From: Chryseobacterium phocaeense | GTDB lineage: Bacteria; Bacteroidota; Bacteroidia; Flavobacteriales; Weeksellaceae | NCBI RefSeq assembly: GCF_900169075.1 | Contig: NZ_LT827015.1 | Span: 2,434,158-2,498,157, forward strand | Direction of reading: 5' to 3' | Length of the DNA stretch: 64,000 nt | Part shown: positions 10,537 through 19,511 of the stretch, one piece after another | Layout of the letters: every line of letters starts with the position of its first letter | How positions within the stretch are numbered: the first letter of the stretch is position 1 | Position numbers and translations under genes: made by a program | The notes under the pieces: generated by a model | Told to the model about the DNA's origin: nothing | Seen by the model: the letters and a program-made list of their open reading frames with translations, nothing else | The model's database searches: none

Positions 10537-10874
10537 CTGGAGTATCTTCGAAATAAATTATTATTATAAACCTTGAGAAAACAAAGATAAAGTATTTCAC
10601 CGGCTGACAACAAACCTCCGGGGAAATATCAGCTTTACATATGTGGTGAAAAGTAAGCAAAACTCTGCAGACAAAATATGCTCAGCAACCATTCCTTAAT
10701 ATTTATATTTTTTTGTGTAAAAACACAGGACTGAAAGGGCTTCCAAAAGATTAGGTATTTCTACTCAAATTCATAATTGGTCATTTCTACTCTAGCACAA
10801 AAACCGCCTTATTTGTTCCTTTGAAATACCCTAATGTGGTACCTGAAAAACTAATTAACCCAAATACATTCAAT
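10537..10874. other. divergent intergenic region
   Basis: About 340 bp between the glutaminase start and the small plus-strand gene, so it should carry promoters in both directions. I see no strong repeat or binding-site palindrome and no clear paired promoter elements. Confidence 0.4.
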
Positions 10875-11285
10875 ATGGAAACTACCAATGTAAATGCCAA
10901 CTCATCCGGCCAGCTTCAACTGGGAGGAGGTGCCCAGTTCTGGGTATATCTTTCTCCCCAAAACGACACCGCTAAAATGATTTCAACATGGCGTGTCACT
11001 TTTTATCAGGGAGACTGGAGTGATTCTATTTCCAGCGAAAATCCTACGAAACAGATTCAGACCCCCAACCTTTCGGGAATCTTTGATATCAGGGTGGAAT
11101 TATTAAGCGGCTCCACTGGTACGTGGAGACAGATCCCTCCACAGCAGGGAAGTTATAACGAAATAGGCTGCAATTCCAACTGTGCTTCTATGGTAGGGAT
11201 TGTGGCAGACAGCACCAACCCTCCTCCGGGAGCTATTAATGCTCATTTCTGGACTACATGGGACGCAATGTGTAAAGCACAGTAA
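10875..11285 (+). CDS. hypothetical small protein upstream of the flavin oxidase pair
   Basis: A 136-residue protein that I do not recognise. I chose the ATG at 10875; the frame stays open to a TTG at 10821, but the extra 18 residues add no signal sequence. It is rich in Gly, Ser, Gln and Trp, has no membrane segment, and looks beta-rich. Three cysteines cluster towards the C terminus (GCNSNCAS and AMCKAQ), suggesting disulphides or metal binding. It runs in the same direction as the two FAD oxidases 160 bp downstream, separated from them by a large inverted repeat. Confidence 0.6.
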   Translation: METTNVNANSSGQLQLGGGAQFWVYLSPQNDTAKMISTWRVTFYQGDWSDSISSENPTKQIQTPNLSGIFDIRVELLSGSTGTWRQIPPQQGSYNEIGCNSNCASMVGIVADSTNPPPGAINAHFWTTWDAMCKAQ

Positions 11286-11312
11286 TCCCAAAAACCTTCT
11301 TTAACATCAGAT

Positions 11313-11382
11313 TACCGGCCTTTTTTGCAAGTATGGAATTATGATTTAAGATTCCTGCATTTAAATCTTAAAAAGGCCGGTA
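11313..11382. repeat. 13-bp perfect inverted repeat with nested stem
   Basis: The arms at 11313-11325 and 11370-11382 are exact reverse complements (TACCGGCCTTTTT and AAAAAGGCCGGTA). The 44-nt interior holds a second palindromic pair, GATTTAA/TTAAATC. It follows the small gene by 27 bp and precedes the oxidase operon, so it may be a terminator with T-runs on either strand, or a transcript structure upstream of the oxidases. Confidence 0.6.
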
Positions 11383-11446
11383 CTCATGACCTGTATTTTG
11401 TGTGTATTCACATTCAATAACCTAAAAAACTATTAACAAATCAACC

Positions 11447-12634
11447 ATGAAAACTGAAAACTACGACGTCATTGTCATAGGCGGGGGAGCTATAGGCTTA
11501 GCTACGGCCTATCATCTCGGCAAAAGGAAAGCAAAAACCCTGGTTCTGGAACAGTTTACTTTCGTGAACCAACTGGGAAGTTCTGCGGGAGTTTCCCGAC
11601 AATTCCGGATTCCCTATCCTGATGAATATATGGTTCAAATGGCCCTGGATGCCCAACCGTATTGGGATGAACTGGAAAAAGAGACCGGAACCTCACTGCT
11701 TGACAAAGTAGGAACCTTATGGTTTGGAGATCCTGCCGTGCACTCCACCGAAGGGAATATAGCCCAGGCAGAACAGGCATTAAAAGCCCTGAATGTCCCC
11801 TACACTACCCTGACCGCAAAAGAAATTGAAGAACAATATCATTTCAAAAATTTACCTGAAACCTATACCGGACTTTTCCAGGCAGACGGAGCAAGTATTA
11901 ATTTCAAACTTACCATTGAAACGCTTTTAAACCTCTGCAGGAAAGAAGAGACCGTTCATCTGGAAGAAAATTCGCCCGTTCTTGAAATCAAACAGATGGG
12001 TAAGCTTTTCGAGATCACTACTCCCAACGGGATTTATATCAGTGAAAAACTGGCCATTATTCCGGGACCTTATATCAACAGTGTAATCAATTTGCTGGAT
12101 TTTAAAATAGAAGCTACGTACTGGAATATGTCTTCAGCCTATTTCAAAAAGACGGATCCGAACATACAGTATCCTACCTGGTTTGTGTTCCAGAATGCAG
12201 AGGGTGAAAACGGCAATCAGTTTTATGGTTTCCCTTCCGTGGACTGGGATCATCCGGAATACATCCGTGTAGCGCCGGACTTTGTGATTGATCCTTTGGA
12301 AGAACCATCCGACAGAACCTTAATTCCGAATCCACAGGAGCTTGGCTATACTTCAGACTGGGTGCAAAACCATATGACCGGACTGGCCACAGAACCTGAA
12401 TATACTTCCACCTGTCTTATTGCCCTCAGCAAAATCCCTAATAAGGAACTGCTGATTGATTTTGCCCCGAATTACGTCCCTAATCATAAGAATATTGTGG
12501 TTTATGCTACGGGATGGGCGGCTAAATTCACTCCATTCTTAGGGAAAATCATGTCGGACCTTGCTTTGGACGGGCATACGGATTTTGATATCTCTCCTTT
12601 CCAGCTGGGACGCAAATATTTCAAATCACTTTAA
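11447..12634 (+). CDS. FAD-dependent oxidase of the monomeric sarcosine / N-methyltryptophan oxidase family
   Basis: A 395-residue flavoprotein. The N terminus has the dinucleotide-binding GGGAIGLATAYHL, followed by an acidic residue at the end of strand 2 (VLEQ). GSSAGVSRQFR matches the GSS-x-G-x-x-R segment of sarcosine and N-methyltryptophan oxidases, and GWAAKFTPFLGK matches the family C terminus. Cys323 lies in the block where this family binds FAD covalently (STCLIALSKIP), so covalent flavin is plausible. Such enzymes oxidise a secondary or primary amine with O2, releasing an aldehyde or imine and H2O2. There is no signal peptide. The next flavoenzyme starts 12 bp after its stop, so the two are an operon. 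The substrate is unknown. Confidence 0.85.
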   Translation: MKTENYDVIVIGGGAIGLATAYHLGKRKAKTLVLEQFTFVNQLGSSAGVSRQFRIPYPDEYMVQMALDAQPYWDELEKETGTSLLDKVGTLWFGDPAVHSTEGNIAQAEQALKALNVPYTTLTAKEIEEQYHFKNLPETYTGLFQADGASINFKLTIETLLNLCRKEETVHLEENSPVLEIKQMGKLFEITTPNGIYISEKLAIIPGPYINSVINLLDFKIEATYWNMSSAYFKKTDPNIQYPTWFVFQNAEGENGNQFYGFPSVDWDHPEYIRVAPDFVIDPLEEPSDRTLIPNPQELGYTSDWVQNHMTGLATEPEYTSTCLIALSKIPNKELLIDFAPNYVPNHKNIVVYATGWAAKFTPFLGKIMSDLALDGHTDFDISPFQLGRKYFKSL

Positions 12635-12646
12635 AAACTCTTAACC

Positions 12647-14410
12647 ATGAATAAAAATACACCATTAAATCCGGGAAAACATCCTGATTTAAAAACGGAA
12701 GTAGCCATTATTGGCGCCGGAACATCCGGATTATACACTGCTTACCGTCTTGTGACCGATAAAAAATTTAAGGCTCATGAAGTTCAGATCTTCGATATGA
12801 ATACCAAGCTTGGAGGAAGACTGGAATCCGTCGTGATGCCCGGGATGGATTTCTGGGGCGAGCTGGGCGGAATGCGCTACCTGACTTCGCAGAAGATTGT
12901 AACGACATTAATTGAAGGCTATCCTCTTTCGGAAGAAGATCCGGCGAAACGCATCCCGGTTCTTAAAGATAAGATGACCCCGGTTCCTTTTCCTATGGGT
13001 GATCCTTCAAAATTACTGATGTATCTGCGTAAAGAACGGTTCAAGCAGGATGACTGGGATGAAGCACAGAAAAAAGGAGAAAAACTGCCTACCCGATACT
13101 ATCTGAATGATGATGACTTCGGATTCAGCTCGGATCAGCTTTTCAACAAGGTGATTTATGATGTTTTAATGGCAGATCCCTGGGTGGCTAAAAATTATGG
13201 AGACCGAATCATTAAAGGCTCTTCCGTATATGATTATACTTTTAAGTTGACCAGCAGAGACTGGGATGATATTAAACCTAAATTAGTTTATAATTTCCCG
13301 AATTCTCCTTATGACGGGCGTAAGGTAAATGATCTTGGTTTCTGGAACCTGCTGAAAGACCAGGTTTCTCAGGAAGGCTATGAGTTCCTGGCCAATGCGG
13401 GTGGATATTATTCCAATACCATTAACTGGAATTCAGCGGAGGCGTTTCCGTATATGGTGGGAGATTTTTCAGCGGGAACAATCTATAAAACCATTGAGGA
13501 AGGCTATGACAGCATTGCCTATGCCCTGGCCAATTCTTATATGGAGCATGAAGGTGCCTGTATCTGGTCCGAAAACAAACTGCTTACTTTTACAAAAGCA
13601 CATCCTTTAATCAACACCCATAAGTACGAACTGACCTTTCTGAACCTGAAAACAAACACCCAGTGGAAAGTATATGCCAATACACTGGTGCTTGCTATGC
13701 CAAGAAAATCACTAGAGCTGCTGGATCAGAACAATTTCTTCTTTAATATCAATGAAAATTCGGTTCTGAATGATAATATCCGTTCTGTTATTATGGAGCC
13801 TGCCTTTAAAATACTGATGGGCTTTGAATATCCATGGTGGAAAGAACTGGGAATCAGTTCCGGACATTCCATCACCGACCTTCCTATGAGACAGTGCTAT
13901 TATTTCGGGACAGACCCACATACTGATAATTCCATGCTGCTGGGAAGCTACGGTGATATGGAAACCGAAACGTTCTGGAAGGCCCTTTCCGATGACAAAG
14001 TTCTTTTTAAAGTAAAAGCAGCCAGATCCGCATCTTTGCAGGAACTTCATCAGCTGGACGATGTTCAGGCCACGAAACTGATGGTAGGAGAACTGATGAA
14101 CCAGCTCCGGGAGCTGCACGGGCCGGATGTAACCATTCCTGAACCGTATGTAACGTATTTTAAAGACTGGACGGATGAGCCTTTTGGCGCTGGATACCAC
14201 GCCTGGAAAGCCGGTTTCTCCGTTGAAAACGTCATGCCTTATATGAGAAAGCCTGTTAAGGATGAAAACATCCACATCTGCGGGGAAGCTTATTCTGATC
14301 AGCAGGGCTGGGTGGAAGGTGCATTCTGTGAAGCTGAAAAGATGCTTCAGGAATATTTCGGACTGCACCGTCCGATCTGGCTGGATCCTGAATATTATTT
14401 GGGGTGGTAG
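12647..14410 (+). CDS. flavin amine oxidase / L-amino acid oxidase-like protein
   Basis: A 587-residue member of the flavin amine oxidase superfamily. VAIIGAGTSGLYTAYRL near residue 20 is the FAD dinucleotide motif. LGGRLES and ELGGMRY are the second flavin segment, and HICGEAYSDQQGWVEGA near residue 540 is the C-terminal FAD motif typical of L-amino acid and monoamine oxidases. It is longer than a usual monoamine oxidase, mainly through an insertion around residues 100-230. No signal peptide is seen, so it is probably cytosolic. Coupling to the sarcosine-oxidase-like gene 12 bp upstream suggests two oxidation steps on one amine or amino acid. A terminator follows directly. Confidence 0.82.
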   Translation: MNKNTPLNPGKHPDLKTEVAIIGAGTSGLYTAYRLVTDKKFKAHEVQIFDMNTKLGGRLESVVMPGMDFWGELGGMRYLTSQKIVTTLIEGYPLSEEDPAKRIPVLKDKMTPVPFPMGDPSKLLMYLRKERFKQDDWDEAQKKGEKLPTRYYLNDDDFGFSSDQLFNKVIYDVLMADPWVAKNYGDRIIKGSSVYDYTFKLTSRDWDDIKPKLVYNFPNSPYDGRKVNDLGFWNLLKDQVSQEGYEFLANAGGYYSNTINWNSAEAFPYMVGDFSAGTIYKTIEEGYDSIAYALANSYMEHEGACIWSENKLLTFTKAHPLINTHKYELTFLNLKTNTQWKVYANTLVLAMPRKSLELLDQNNFFFNINENSVLNDNIRSVIMEPAFKILMGFEYPWWKELGISSGHSITDLPMRQCYYFGTDPHTDNSMLLGSYGDMETETFWKALSDDKVLFKVKAARSASLQELHQLDDVQATKLMVGELMNQLRELHGPDVTIPEPYVTYFKDWTDEPFGAGYHAWKAGFSVENVMPYMRKPVKDENIHICGEAYSDQQGWVEGAFCEAEKMLQEYFGLHRPIWLDPEYYLGW

Positions 14411-14433
14411 ATTAAAATACCGTTCTGAAGTAT

Positions 14434-14475
14434 ATACTCCAATCTCAAATTTAAATGAGGTTGGAGTATTTTTTA
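14434..14475 (+). terminator. rho-independent terminator of the oxidase operon
   Basis: A 14-bp stem with one G-T pair (14434-14447 with 14456-14469) around an 8-nt A/T loop, followed by a run of Ts, 23 bp after the stop of the second oxidase. Confidence 0.8.
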
Positions 14476-14513
14476 TATATCTTTTAAGAAATTTCTGTTT
14501 TATAATATGGTCA

Positions 14514-14670
14514 GGAAGATGGAAGGTTGAAGAGGGAAGTTATTGAAGCCTGAAACAGAACTTTAAAGCAATTTCATTCATTGTTAAAGCCAGCCTGATC
14601 AAATTTTATAACAGGTGTTTAATATGAGTACCTGATAGTAACTTCCAGCCTCCCTCTTCCAGCTTCCAGC
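14514..14670. repeat. inverted pair of TTCCAGC-type dispersed repeats
   Basis: The segment 14639-14670 is a TTCCAGC-rich unit. A degenerate copy in inverted orientation lies at 14514-14544, with about 95 bp between them. Related units occur at 17681-17713 and 21327-21357. It occupies the gap between the convergent oxidase operon and glycosidase gene. Confidence 0.55.
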
Positions 14671-14704
14671 TATTTCACTTTACATTTCTTATGCTTAACT
14701 CAGG

Positions 14705-17578
14705 CTAATAAACAGTCACCGGCCCCACCAATCCCATAGACTGCAGCGGCTGGTCTTTTCTTTTCTGATTGGTCCAGTACTGGGCAACCACATTATCTTT
14801 AAGGGTTTTCATATAATTTCCCATTACGGTAACGACTTTAATTTCAATCTCATTTGTTCCTTCGCGGATCAAGCCTGATACCGGATAAATTCTCCGGCCG
14901 AACCATTGGGTTCCGGCATCAACCGAGTTGATGCGAACCTCACAGATCCCGAAAACACTACCGAGATTTAAATAATTGGCCTTACGCTTATCTGTTACCT
15001 GAAATGTATTCCGGTAAACGACAGTCCCGGAAAAATGGGTATATCCGGGAAGTTCTTTAAGGTCTGCCAGTCTGTTGAGTGTTTCCTGTTTAACCGTTCC
15101 ATCATAATGCCTGAATTCAACTTCCCATGGATCAGAAAGTTCTTTTACATCATTTCCTGATACAGGATTTTCTTTCCATAGTTCTCCTTTTTTATGACGG
15201 TCAAAAACAATAAGTTTTGAATCTGCCGGACCTAAACTGATTTTCAGCCTTCCCAGCATAGGCTCCAGTCTGAAGCGTTTACCCGTCACGGCATCCCACA
15301 GCCATGCATGCTTGTGTTTAATGATGTTGCTGTCAAAACTAATATCCAATACTGCACTGTGTTTGCTGCTGGAATTATTAAACAGGAACAATTCAGCTTC
15401 ATAAGCCTGATAGCGTACCTGGGTAACGAACGTCTTTGGTTCCTGAATTTTTACATAGGGCTTGATCTGATACTTTTCCTGAATGGTTTTATACCAGCCC
15501 ATAAAATCTGCCGCTGGTTTCTTCAGAAGAATAAACCGATCCGGAAAAGCCTGCATTTTTATGATCCACTCCTGTACTTCCAGATCTCTTTTCTGATAAT
15601 CTTTCCAACCTGTGGAACGGTCCGGAATCGCTTCAATACAAAAGATCCGTCCGCCACTGTTTACAAATTCATATAGTTTAGCCGCCGTTGCTGTATCCAG
15701 GCTATGTACTTCTATCAGAAACAATGTATGATACTTTCTGTTTCCATAAGTAAGAAAACCTTTCTTTATCTCCGAATCCTGAATCACACGTTCAGATACA
15801 TAATCGCAGGCATTTCCGTTCTGATGGACAGATTCCCAGATCAACATCTGGTAAGCCGGGGAAACAAGAGTTGGGAAAGGTTCGTTCTGTGCCCCATATT
15901 CCGACCACTGGTCTGCGAACGGGGCCAAAAGGGCAATATCTGCAAACATGGTGGCCTGCTGCAGTACAGCAGACAGCCTTGTCCTGTAGTCCGTATAATG
16001 TTTAAAATACGGCCACATGGTATTTTTCTCGTTAAGATATCCGCCATAAGTGATCCAGCCGGGAAAAGCAGCTTCCGGCGGGGAGTAATTGAATCCATGA
16101 AAAACAGGATGGGTAACTCCGGAAACGGTGCTCTGGTCTCCTGCAATTTTAAAAATTTCCAGGGTTTCATTAAACACCATATCGGTATTGGTCAGCTCCT
16201 CAGAACTGATCAGCTTTTTATCTTTTAAATGGGCAGCCGATGAAACCAGTTTATTGATCATGGTATTTCCCCGACCCAAATGCCATGGATACTGGGTAAA
16301 TTTTTCCTCACTAATGTCTTCCCCGATTCCGTATTTCAGCCAGGTCTCACATTCGGGAATATCGATTTCAAAACTGCCTTCCAGCGGAAAATATCCACGC
16401 CCATAGGCTTGTGCCCTTGATTTTATTTTGTTATCCCTGCACCATTGTGTGAAAGTACGCACAAATCTTTCTTCAAACAACTCGGCCTTGGTGAGTTCAA
16501 AATCATACCGCATGCGGTCTGTCATTTTTTTGAATTCCTTCCCCATTTTTACCGGATACTGGATATTAATTCCGGTTGTATTTCCCATGCTCCCGATTTT
16601 AAACAAAACAAAAGGAAGATAGGGGTACAGATCATAGCCTCTCCTTTTTTCAAATTCACTCATCATATATCGGTTCCAGTTGGCTCCTTCCGTTTCAAGG
16701 CTGTCAATAAAGAAAGATCTGATGTTGGGTGCCAGCGGTCCGATTTTTTGCTGAATGGAATCGCTCATCCGGTTGAAATATTTTTTCACGGCAGCAGTAT
16801 CGTAATGATTAAGCACTGGTCCCATTCCGCCCGGGGCACCCTGAATAACGTTCATAAAACGTTCTATTTTCACCAAACCGTATAGGGCAAAATCGCCTTT
16901 GGGTATATCAACTTTGATGATTCCGTTTTTAATCTGGCCTGAGAGACTGATGACCTCATCCATATGGTTGAGTGGCTCCGGTACGAGCTTCACTTCCAGC
17001 ATTTCCATTGTTCTTCCGGTATAAGGATTGGTCACGGCAGGATCAGCTTCCTTATAAAGATCAAAAAGAGAGAATTCAGTTTTTAGCGGACCTTTTATTT
17101 TTTTCACGGCTATCACTACAATCTGGGAACATTCTTCCTTTTCCAGAAAATCACCGCCCATGGGAAATCCGGTCCCAACCAGTAAATCGCAGGTCATGTC
17201 CAGTGATCTAGCTTCTTCAAGGGTAAACCTCAGCAGTTCAATCCATTCATCACTTAACCAGTCTACGCTTCGTTTTCCCATATCGTCGGTACGCAAAGGA
17301 AATGATATGGGATTAATCTCCACACCGCCTATTCCTGCGTTTTTTAAAATCCTGAGTTCACGGGCGAGTTCTGCTTTTTCTATTTTATCGCCATTCCACC
17401 ACCAGCGGACAAACGGCCGATACTGATTTTCCGGATTGGTAAAACTTTTAAAAAGAGATTGATAGGTCAATGAATTTTCTTCTTTTATCGCTGCCTGAAT
17501 CCAGGACGGAAATACATTCATTAAAACTAAACCGGACGTGGCCGCTGAACATTGTTTTAAAAAGTCTCTTCTTTTCAT
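14705..17578 (-). CDS. GH106-like glycoside hydrolase (alpha-L-rhamnosidase family), exported
   Basis: A 957-residue exported enzyme. It starts with a Tat-like leader (MKRRDFLKQCSAATSG), so it probably folds before export. FVRWWWNGDKIEKAELAREL followed by NAGIGGVEI matches the start of the large GH106-type catalytic domain, whose known members cleave alpha-L-rhamnosides from plant or pectic glycans. The C-terminal 150 residues (HFSGTVVYRNTF and after) look like a beta-sandwich carbohydrate-binding module. I used the ATG at 17576-17578; the longer frame begins with TTG and would bury the twin-arginine leader. It stands alone, with no SusC/SusD pair nearby. The exact specificity is unproven. 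Confidence 0.82.
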   Translation of the reverse strand: MKRRDFLKQCSAATSGLVLMNVFPSWIQAAIKEENSLTYQSLFKSFTNPENQYRPFVRWWWNGDKIEKAELARELRILKNAGIGGVEINPISFPLRTDDMGKRSVDWLSDEWIELLRFTLEEARSLDMTCDLLVGTGFPMGGDFLEKEECSQIVVIAVKKIKGPLKTEFSLFDLYKEADPAVTNPYTGRTMEMLEVKLVPEPLNHMDEVISLSGQIKNGIIKVDIPKGDFALYGLVKIERFMNVIQGAPGGMGPVLNHYDTAAVKKYFNRMSDSIQQKIGPLAPNIRSFFIDSLETEGANWNRYMMSEFEKRRGYDLYPYLPFVLFKIGSMGNTTGINIQYPVKMGKEFKKMTDRMRYDFELTKAELFEERFVRTFTQWCRDNKIKSRAQAYGRGYFPLEGSFEIDIPECETWLKYGIGEDISEEKFTQYPWHLGRGNTMINKLVSSAAHLKDKKLISSEELTNTDMVFNETLEIFKIAGDQSTVSGVTHPVFHGFNYSPPEAAFPGWITYGGYLNEKNTMWPYFKHYTDYRTRLSAVLQQATMFADIALLAPFADQWSEYGAQNEPFPTLVSPAYQMLIWESVHQNGNACDYVSERVIQDSEIKKGFLTYGNRKYHTLFLIEVHSLDTATAAKLYEFVNSGGRIFCIEAIPDRSTGWKDYQKRDLEVQEWIIKMQAFPDRFILLKKPAADFMGWYKTIQEKYQIKPYVKIQEPKTFVTQVRYQAYEAELFLFNNSSSKHSAVLDISFDSNIIKHKHAWLWDAVTGKRFRLEPMLGRLKISLGPADSKLIVFDRHKKGELWKENPVSGNDVKELSDPWEVEFRHYDGTVKQETLNRLADLKELPGYTHFSGTVVYRNTFQVTDKRKANYLNLGSVFGICEVRINSVDAGTQWFGRRIYPVSGLIREGTNEIEIKVVTVMGNYMKTLKDNVVAQYWTNQKRKDQPLQSMGLVGPVTVY

Positions 17579-17635
17579 AAATGGCTGATATGGTGATAGA
17601 AACAAATGTAATGGATTTGTTGTAATAATCCCGCA

Positions 17636-17915
17636 TCAGTGAGGAAAATAATAGGCTGGAAACTTATATCCGGGATAGTGGCCTGAAGCTGGAAGAGCGA
17701 GGCTGGAAGTTGATGTTTCTGCCATAGAAATATCTGATAAAATTGTATCGGGCTGCTTTACCAACATTGATTTTTCATAGGCTTCCCTGAGATCCTTGTC
17801 TGGTTCGGGAATAAGCTCTGTCCGGTGATGTATATCTGTATTTGTGTTTTTATCACCGGTGCAGCCCGTTACAATTAAAAAACAATGTTATTGTTATGAT
17901 CAATGCATGTTTCAT
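17636..17915 (-). pseudogene. small lipoprotein gene with a one-base frameshift in a T6 tract
   Basis: The ATG at 17913-17915 opens a signal sequence that runs off frame after 20 codons. Removing one base from the six-T tract (17877-17882 on the plus strand) restores a 92-residue frame with a textbook lipobox, LFLIVTGC, followed by a Lys/Asn/Thr-rich tail and ending at TGA 17636-17638. The last 30 codons overlap a TTCCAGC-type dispersed repeat, so the C terminus may have been supplied by that repeat. Causes could be a sequencing error, a true mutation or slippage at the homopolymer. Two further lipoprotein genes lie just upstream on the same strand. Confidence 0.6.
17681..17713. repeat. TTCCAGC-type dispersed repeat, copy 2
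   Basis: A unit reading GCCTGAAGCTGGAAGAGC and on, closely matching the reverse complement of 14639-14670. It lies inside the 3' part of the frameshifted lipoprotein frame. Confidence 0.6.
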
Positions 17916-17987
17916 TTTTTAAATTTCCAATCTGTCCTGTATTTTTACCGGTCAGGATATTAAAATTTATTTCATGGTTATCTTCTG

Positions 17988-18413
17988 CTAACGCGTTAAG
18001 ATATAGGTTTGTTTGTATGTGGTATTTCCTTCTGTAGCGGTATTGCTGAAGGTAAATTTATTAGCCGTCAGCTCCAGGATGCTCTGCTCCCTTTCCCATA
18101 AAATCATGATGTTGTTGGCTTTCACTTCATAAGAGTGTTCTGCTTCTCCTTCAGCATTTGATTTTACTCTTCCATTGGCAAAGAATTCAAAATAAATATT
18201 CTGAGGATCATTATTGATAATTTCGGGAGGCTGGTTACCCACTCTTGTTTCTTCTATGAATTCCACTAAATTCCAGCGGCCCAGCATTTTTTGCTGCATT
18301 GCAGATATTGCGTTGTTTTCTTCCTCTTCGGGACTGGTTTTATCACAGCTGACCGTCCCAATTAAAACACTCAGCAATACCATAAACAGGGTTAATAATT
18401 TATTTGTTTTCAT
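17988..18413 (-). CDS. lipocalin-like lipoprotein
   Basis: A 141-residue exported lipoprotein with a lipobox ending at VSC (Cys about 24), then an acidic linker and a domain starting at LGRWNLVEF. That Gly-x-Trp signature and the predicted beta-strands match the lipocalin-like lipoproteins common in Flavobacteriia, of unknown ligand. The start is the ATG at 18411-18413. The next gene upstream, ending 26 bp away, is a diverged paralog with the same plan, so the pair probably arose by duplication and is co-transcribed. Confidence 0.75.
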   Translation of the reverse strand: MKTNKLLTLFMVLLSVLIGTVSCDKTSPEEEENNAISAMQQKMLGRWNLVEFIEETRVGNQPPEIINNDPQNIYFEFFANGRVKSNAEGEAEHSYEVKANNIMILWEREQSILELTANKFTFSNTATEGNTTYKQTYILTR

Positions 18414-18439
18414 ATCCGTTCATTTTTATAGGTTTTATA

Positions 18440-18850
18440 TTACCTGCTCAAATTAAAGGTTTGTTTTCGGGTATTGGTAGGGTTTACTATTACCAATTCA
18501 AAGACCAGCTTCTGTGAAGTCAACTCTTTTATTGTACAGGCTTCACCTCCAATCCTCAGTACCGTTTCATTCTCGATGCTGTACGTTTCAGTCTGTGCTT
18601 CTTCATCGTCCTCAAAAGAATAGTATAAATTTCCATCCGTACGAAAATCAAAATAACTACCCTCCGCACCATATTCGGTATTGACCTGTGGAGGCTGTGA
18701 TGGCTTGGTGGTTTCAGTTACCAATGAAATGAATTTCCATTTGCCCAGTATTCTTTCCTGTGCGGACGGTTCTGAAACCTCGTCTTTATCACAGCCCGTT
18801 AAAATAGCAACAGACAGGAGTGCAAATAGGATTAATAGGATTCTTTTCAT
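18440..18850 (-). CDS. lipocalin-like lipoprotein (paralog)
   Basis: A 136-residue lipoprotein with the lipobox AILTGC (Cys about 20), a short acidic spacer and a domain opening with LGKWKFISLV, as in its downstream neighbour. Both end in a Thr/Gln-rich strand followed by Leu-Ser/Thr-Arg, which supports recent common origin. It should be anchored by lipid in the outer or inner membrane; ligand and role are unknown. The start is the ATG at 18848-18850, and it is probably the first gene of the two-lipoprotein operon. Confidence 0.75.
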   Translation of the reverse strand: MKRILLILFALLSVAILTGCDKDEVSEPSAQERILGKWKFISLVTETTKPSQPPQVNTEYGAEGSYFDFRTDGNLYYSFEDDEEAQTETYSIENETVLRIGGEACTIKELTSQKLVFELVIVNPTNTRKQTFNLSR

Positions 18851-18923
18851 GCTGTTAAAGTTTTAAATTAATATTCATCTGAACGCTCATGGAAATATGA
18901 ATCATGGTTTTCACAAGCTCTTA

Positions 18924-19259
18924 CTATTGGTGAAGAAAGCTGAATCTGTTCTCAAAAAAGCCGCCGATCACCGGCACGGGTTTCATCACCTGATTCAGTG
19001 CATTGATCAAACCTAAAACCATCAATATCAAAGGAATAAGTGATATCAATGAAAAAAGGACAGATAATGAAGGAACCACATTGACTAAAATGCCGGCAAT
19101 GACAGAAACTATGATACTGAAAACCATCACGCCAAGGCTTTGTTCCAGATGGTACGTAACAAATGAATCTTTTTTCTGCTCATTCTTATAGGAGAAATAC
19201 GCGATCAGCCAACCGATGATAGTTATGTATGATACAATGGCTAAGGTTTTATGGTTCAT
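18924..19259 (-). CDS. DUF4870-like small membrane protein
   Basis: A 111-residue protein with three hydrophobic helices: an N-terminal one (IVSYITIIGWLIAY), one from about residue 45, and one from about residue 70. Between the first two lies a charged loop, FSYKNEQKKDSFVTYHLEQS. That pattern, with a His-containing segment before the second helix, is characteristic of DUF4870 membrane proteins in Bacteroidota. No enzymatic residues are evident. The start is the ATG at 19257-19259. It has its own upstream region, so it need not be in the lipoprotein operon. Confidence 0.7.
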   Translation of the reverse strand: MNHKTLAIVSYITIIGWLIAYFSYKNEQKKDSFVTYHLEQSLGVMVFSIIVSVIAGILVNVVPSLSVLFSLISLIPLILMVLGLINALNQVMKPVPVIGGFFENRFSFLHQ

Positions 19260-19452
19260 GAGATAAAAATTTGGTGTGTATGATTTCTATTACAAAGTTG
19301 CTGTCCAACGCACCAATTTTCCAACAAAATGACCTCTACAAAACATCTACAAAAGCCGAAAAACACTTTATAAAGTATATACAGGACAGGTTTAACCTGC
19401 AAACCGGCCAGATCATCCCGGGAAATATGCCCATCATTCAATGAACAAATTG

Positions 19453-19460
19453 TACTTTTG
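19453..19460 (+). promoter_or_regulatory. -7 element upstream of TPR/LuxR-type regulator
   Basis: TACTTTTG is a perfect match to the Bacteroidota TAnnTTTG -7 element, 51 bp upstream of the regulator's ATG. No TTG is seen at the -33 spacing. Confidence 0.45.
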
Positions 19461-19511
19461 TTTTAATCAGCTTTATGAAATTCATATTTAATTTACATCC
19501 AATGCCACATT

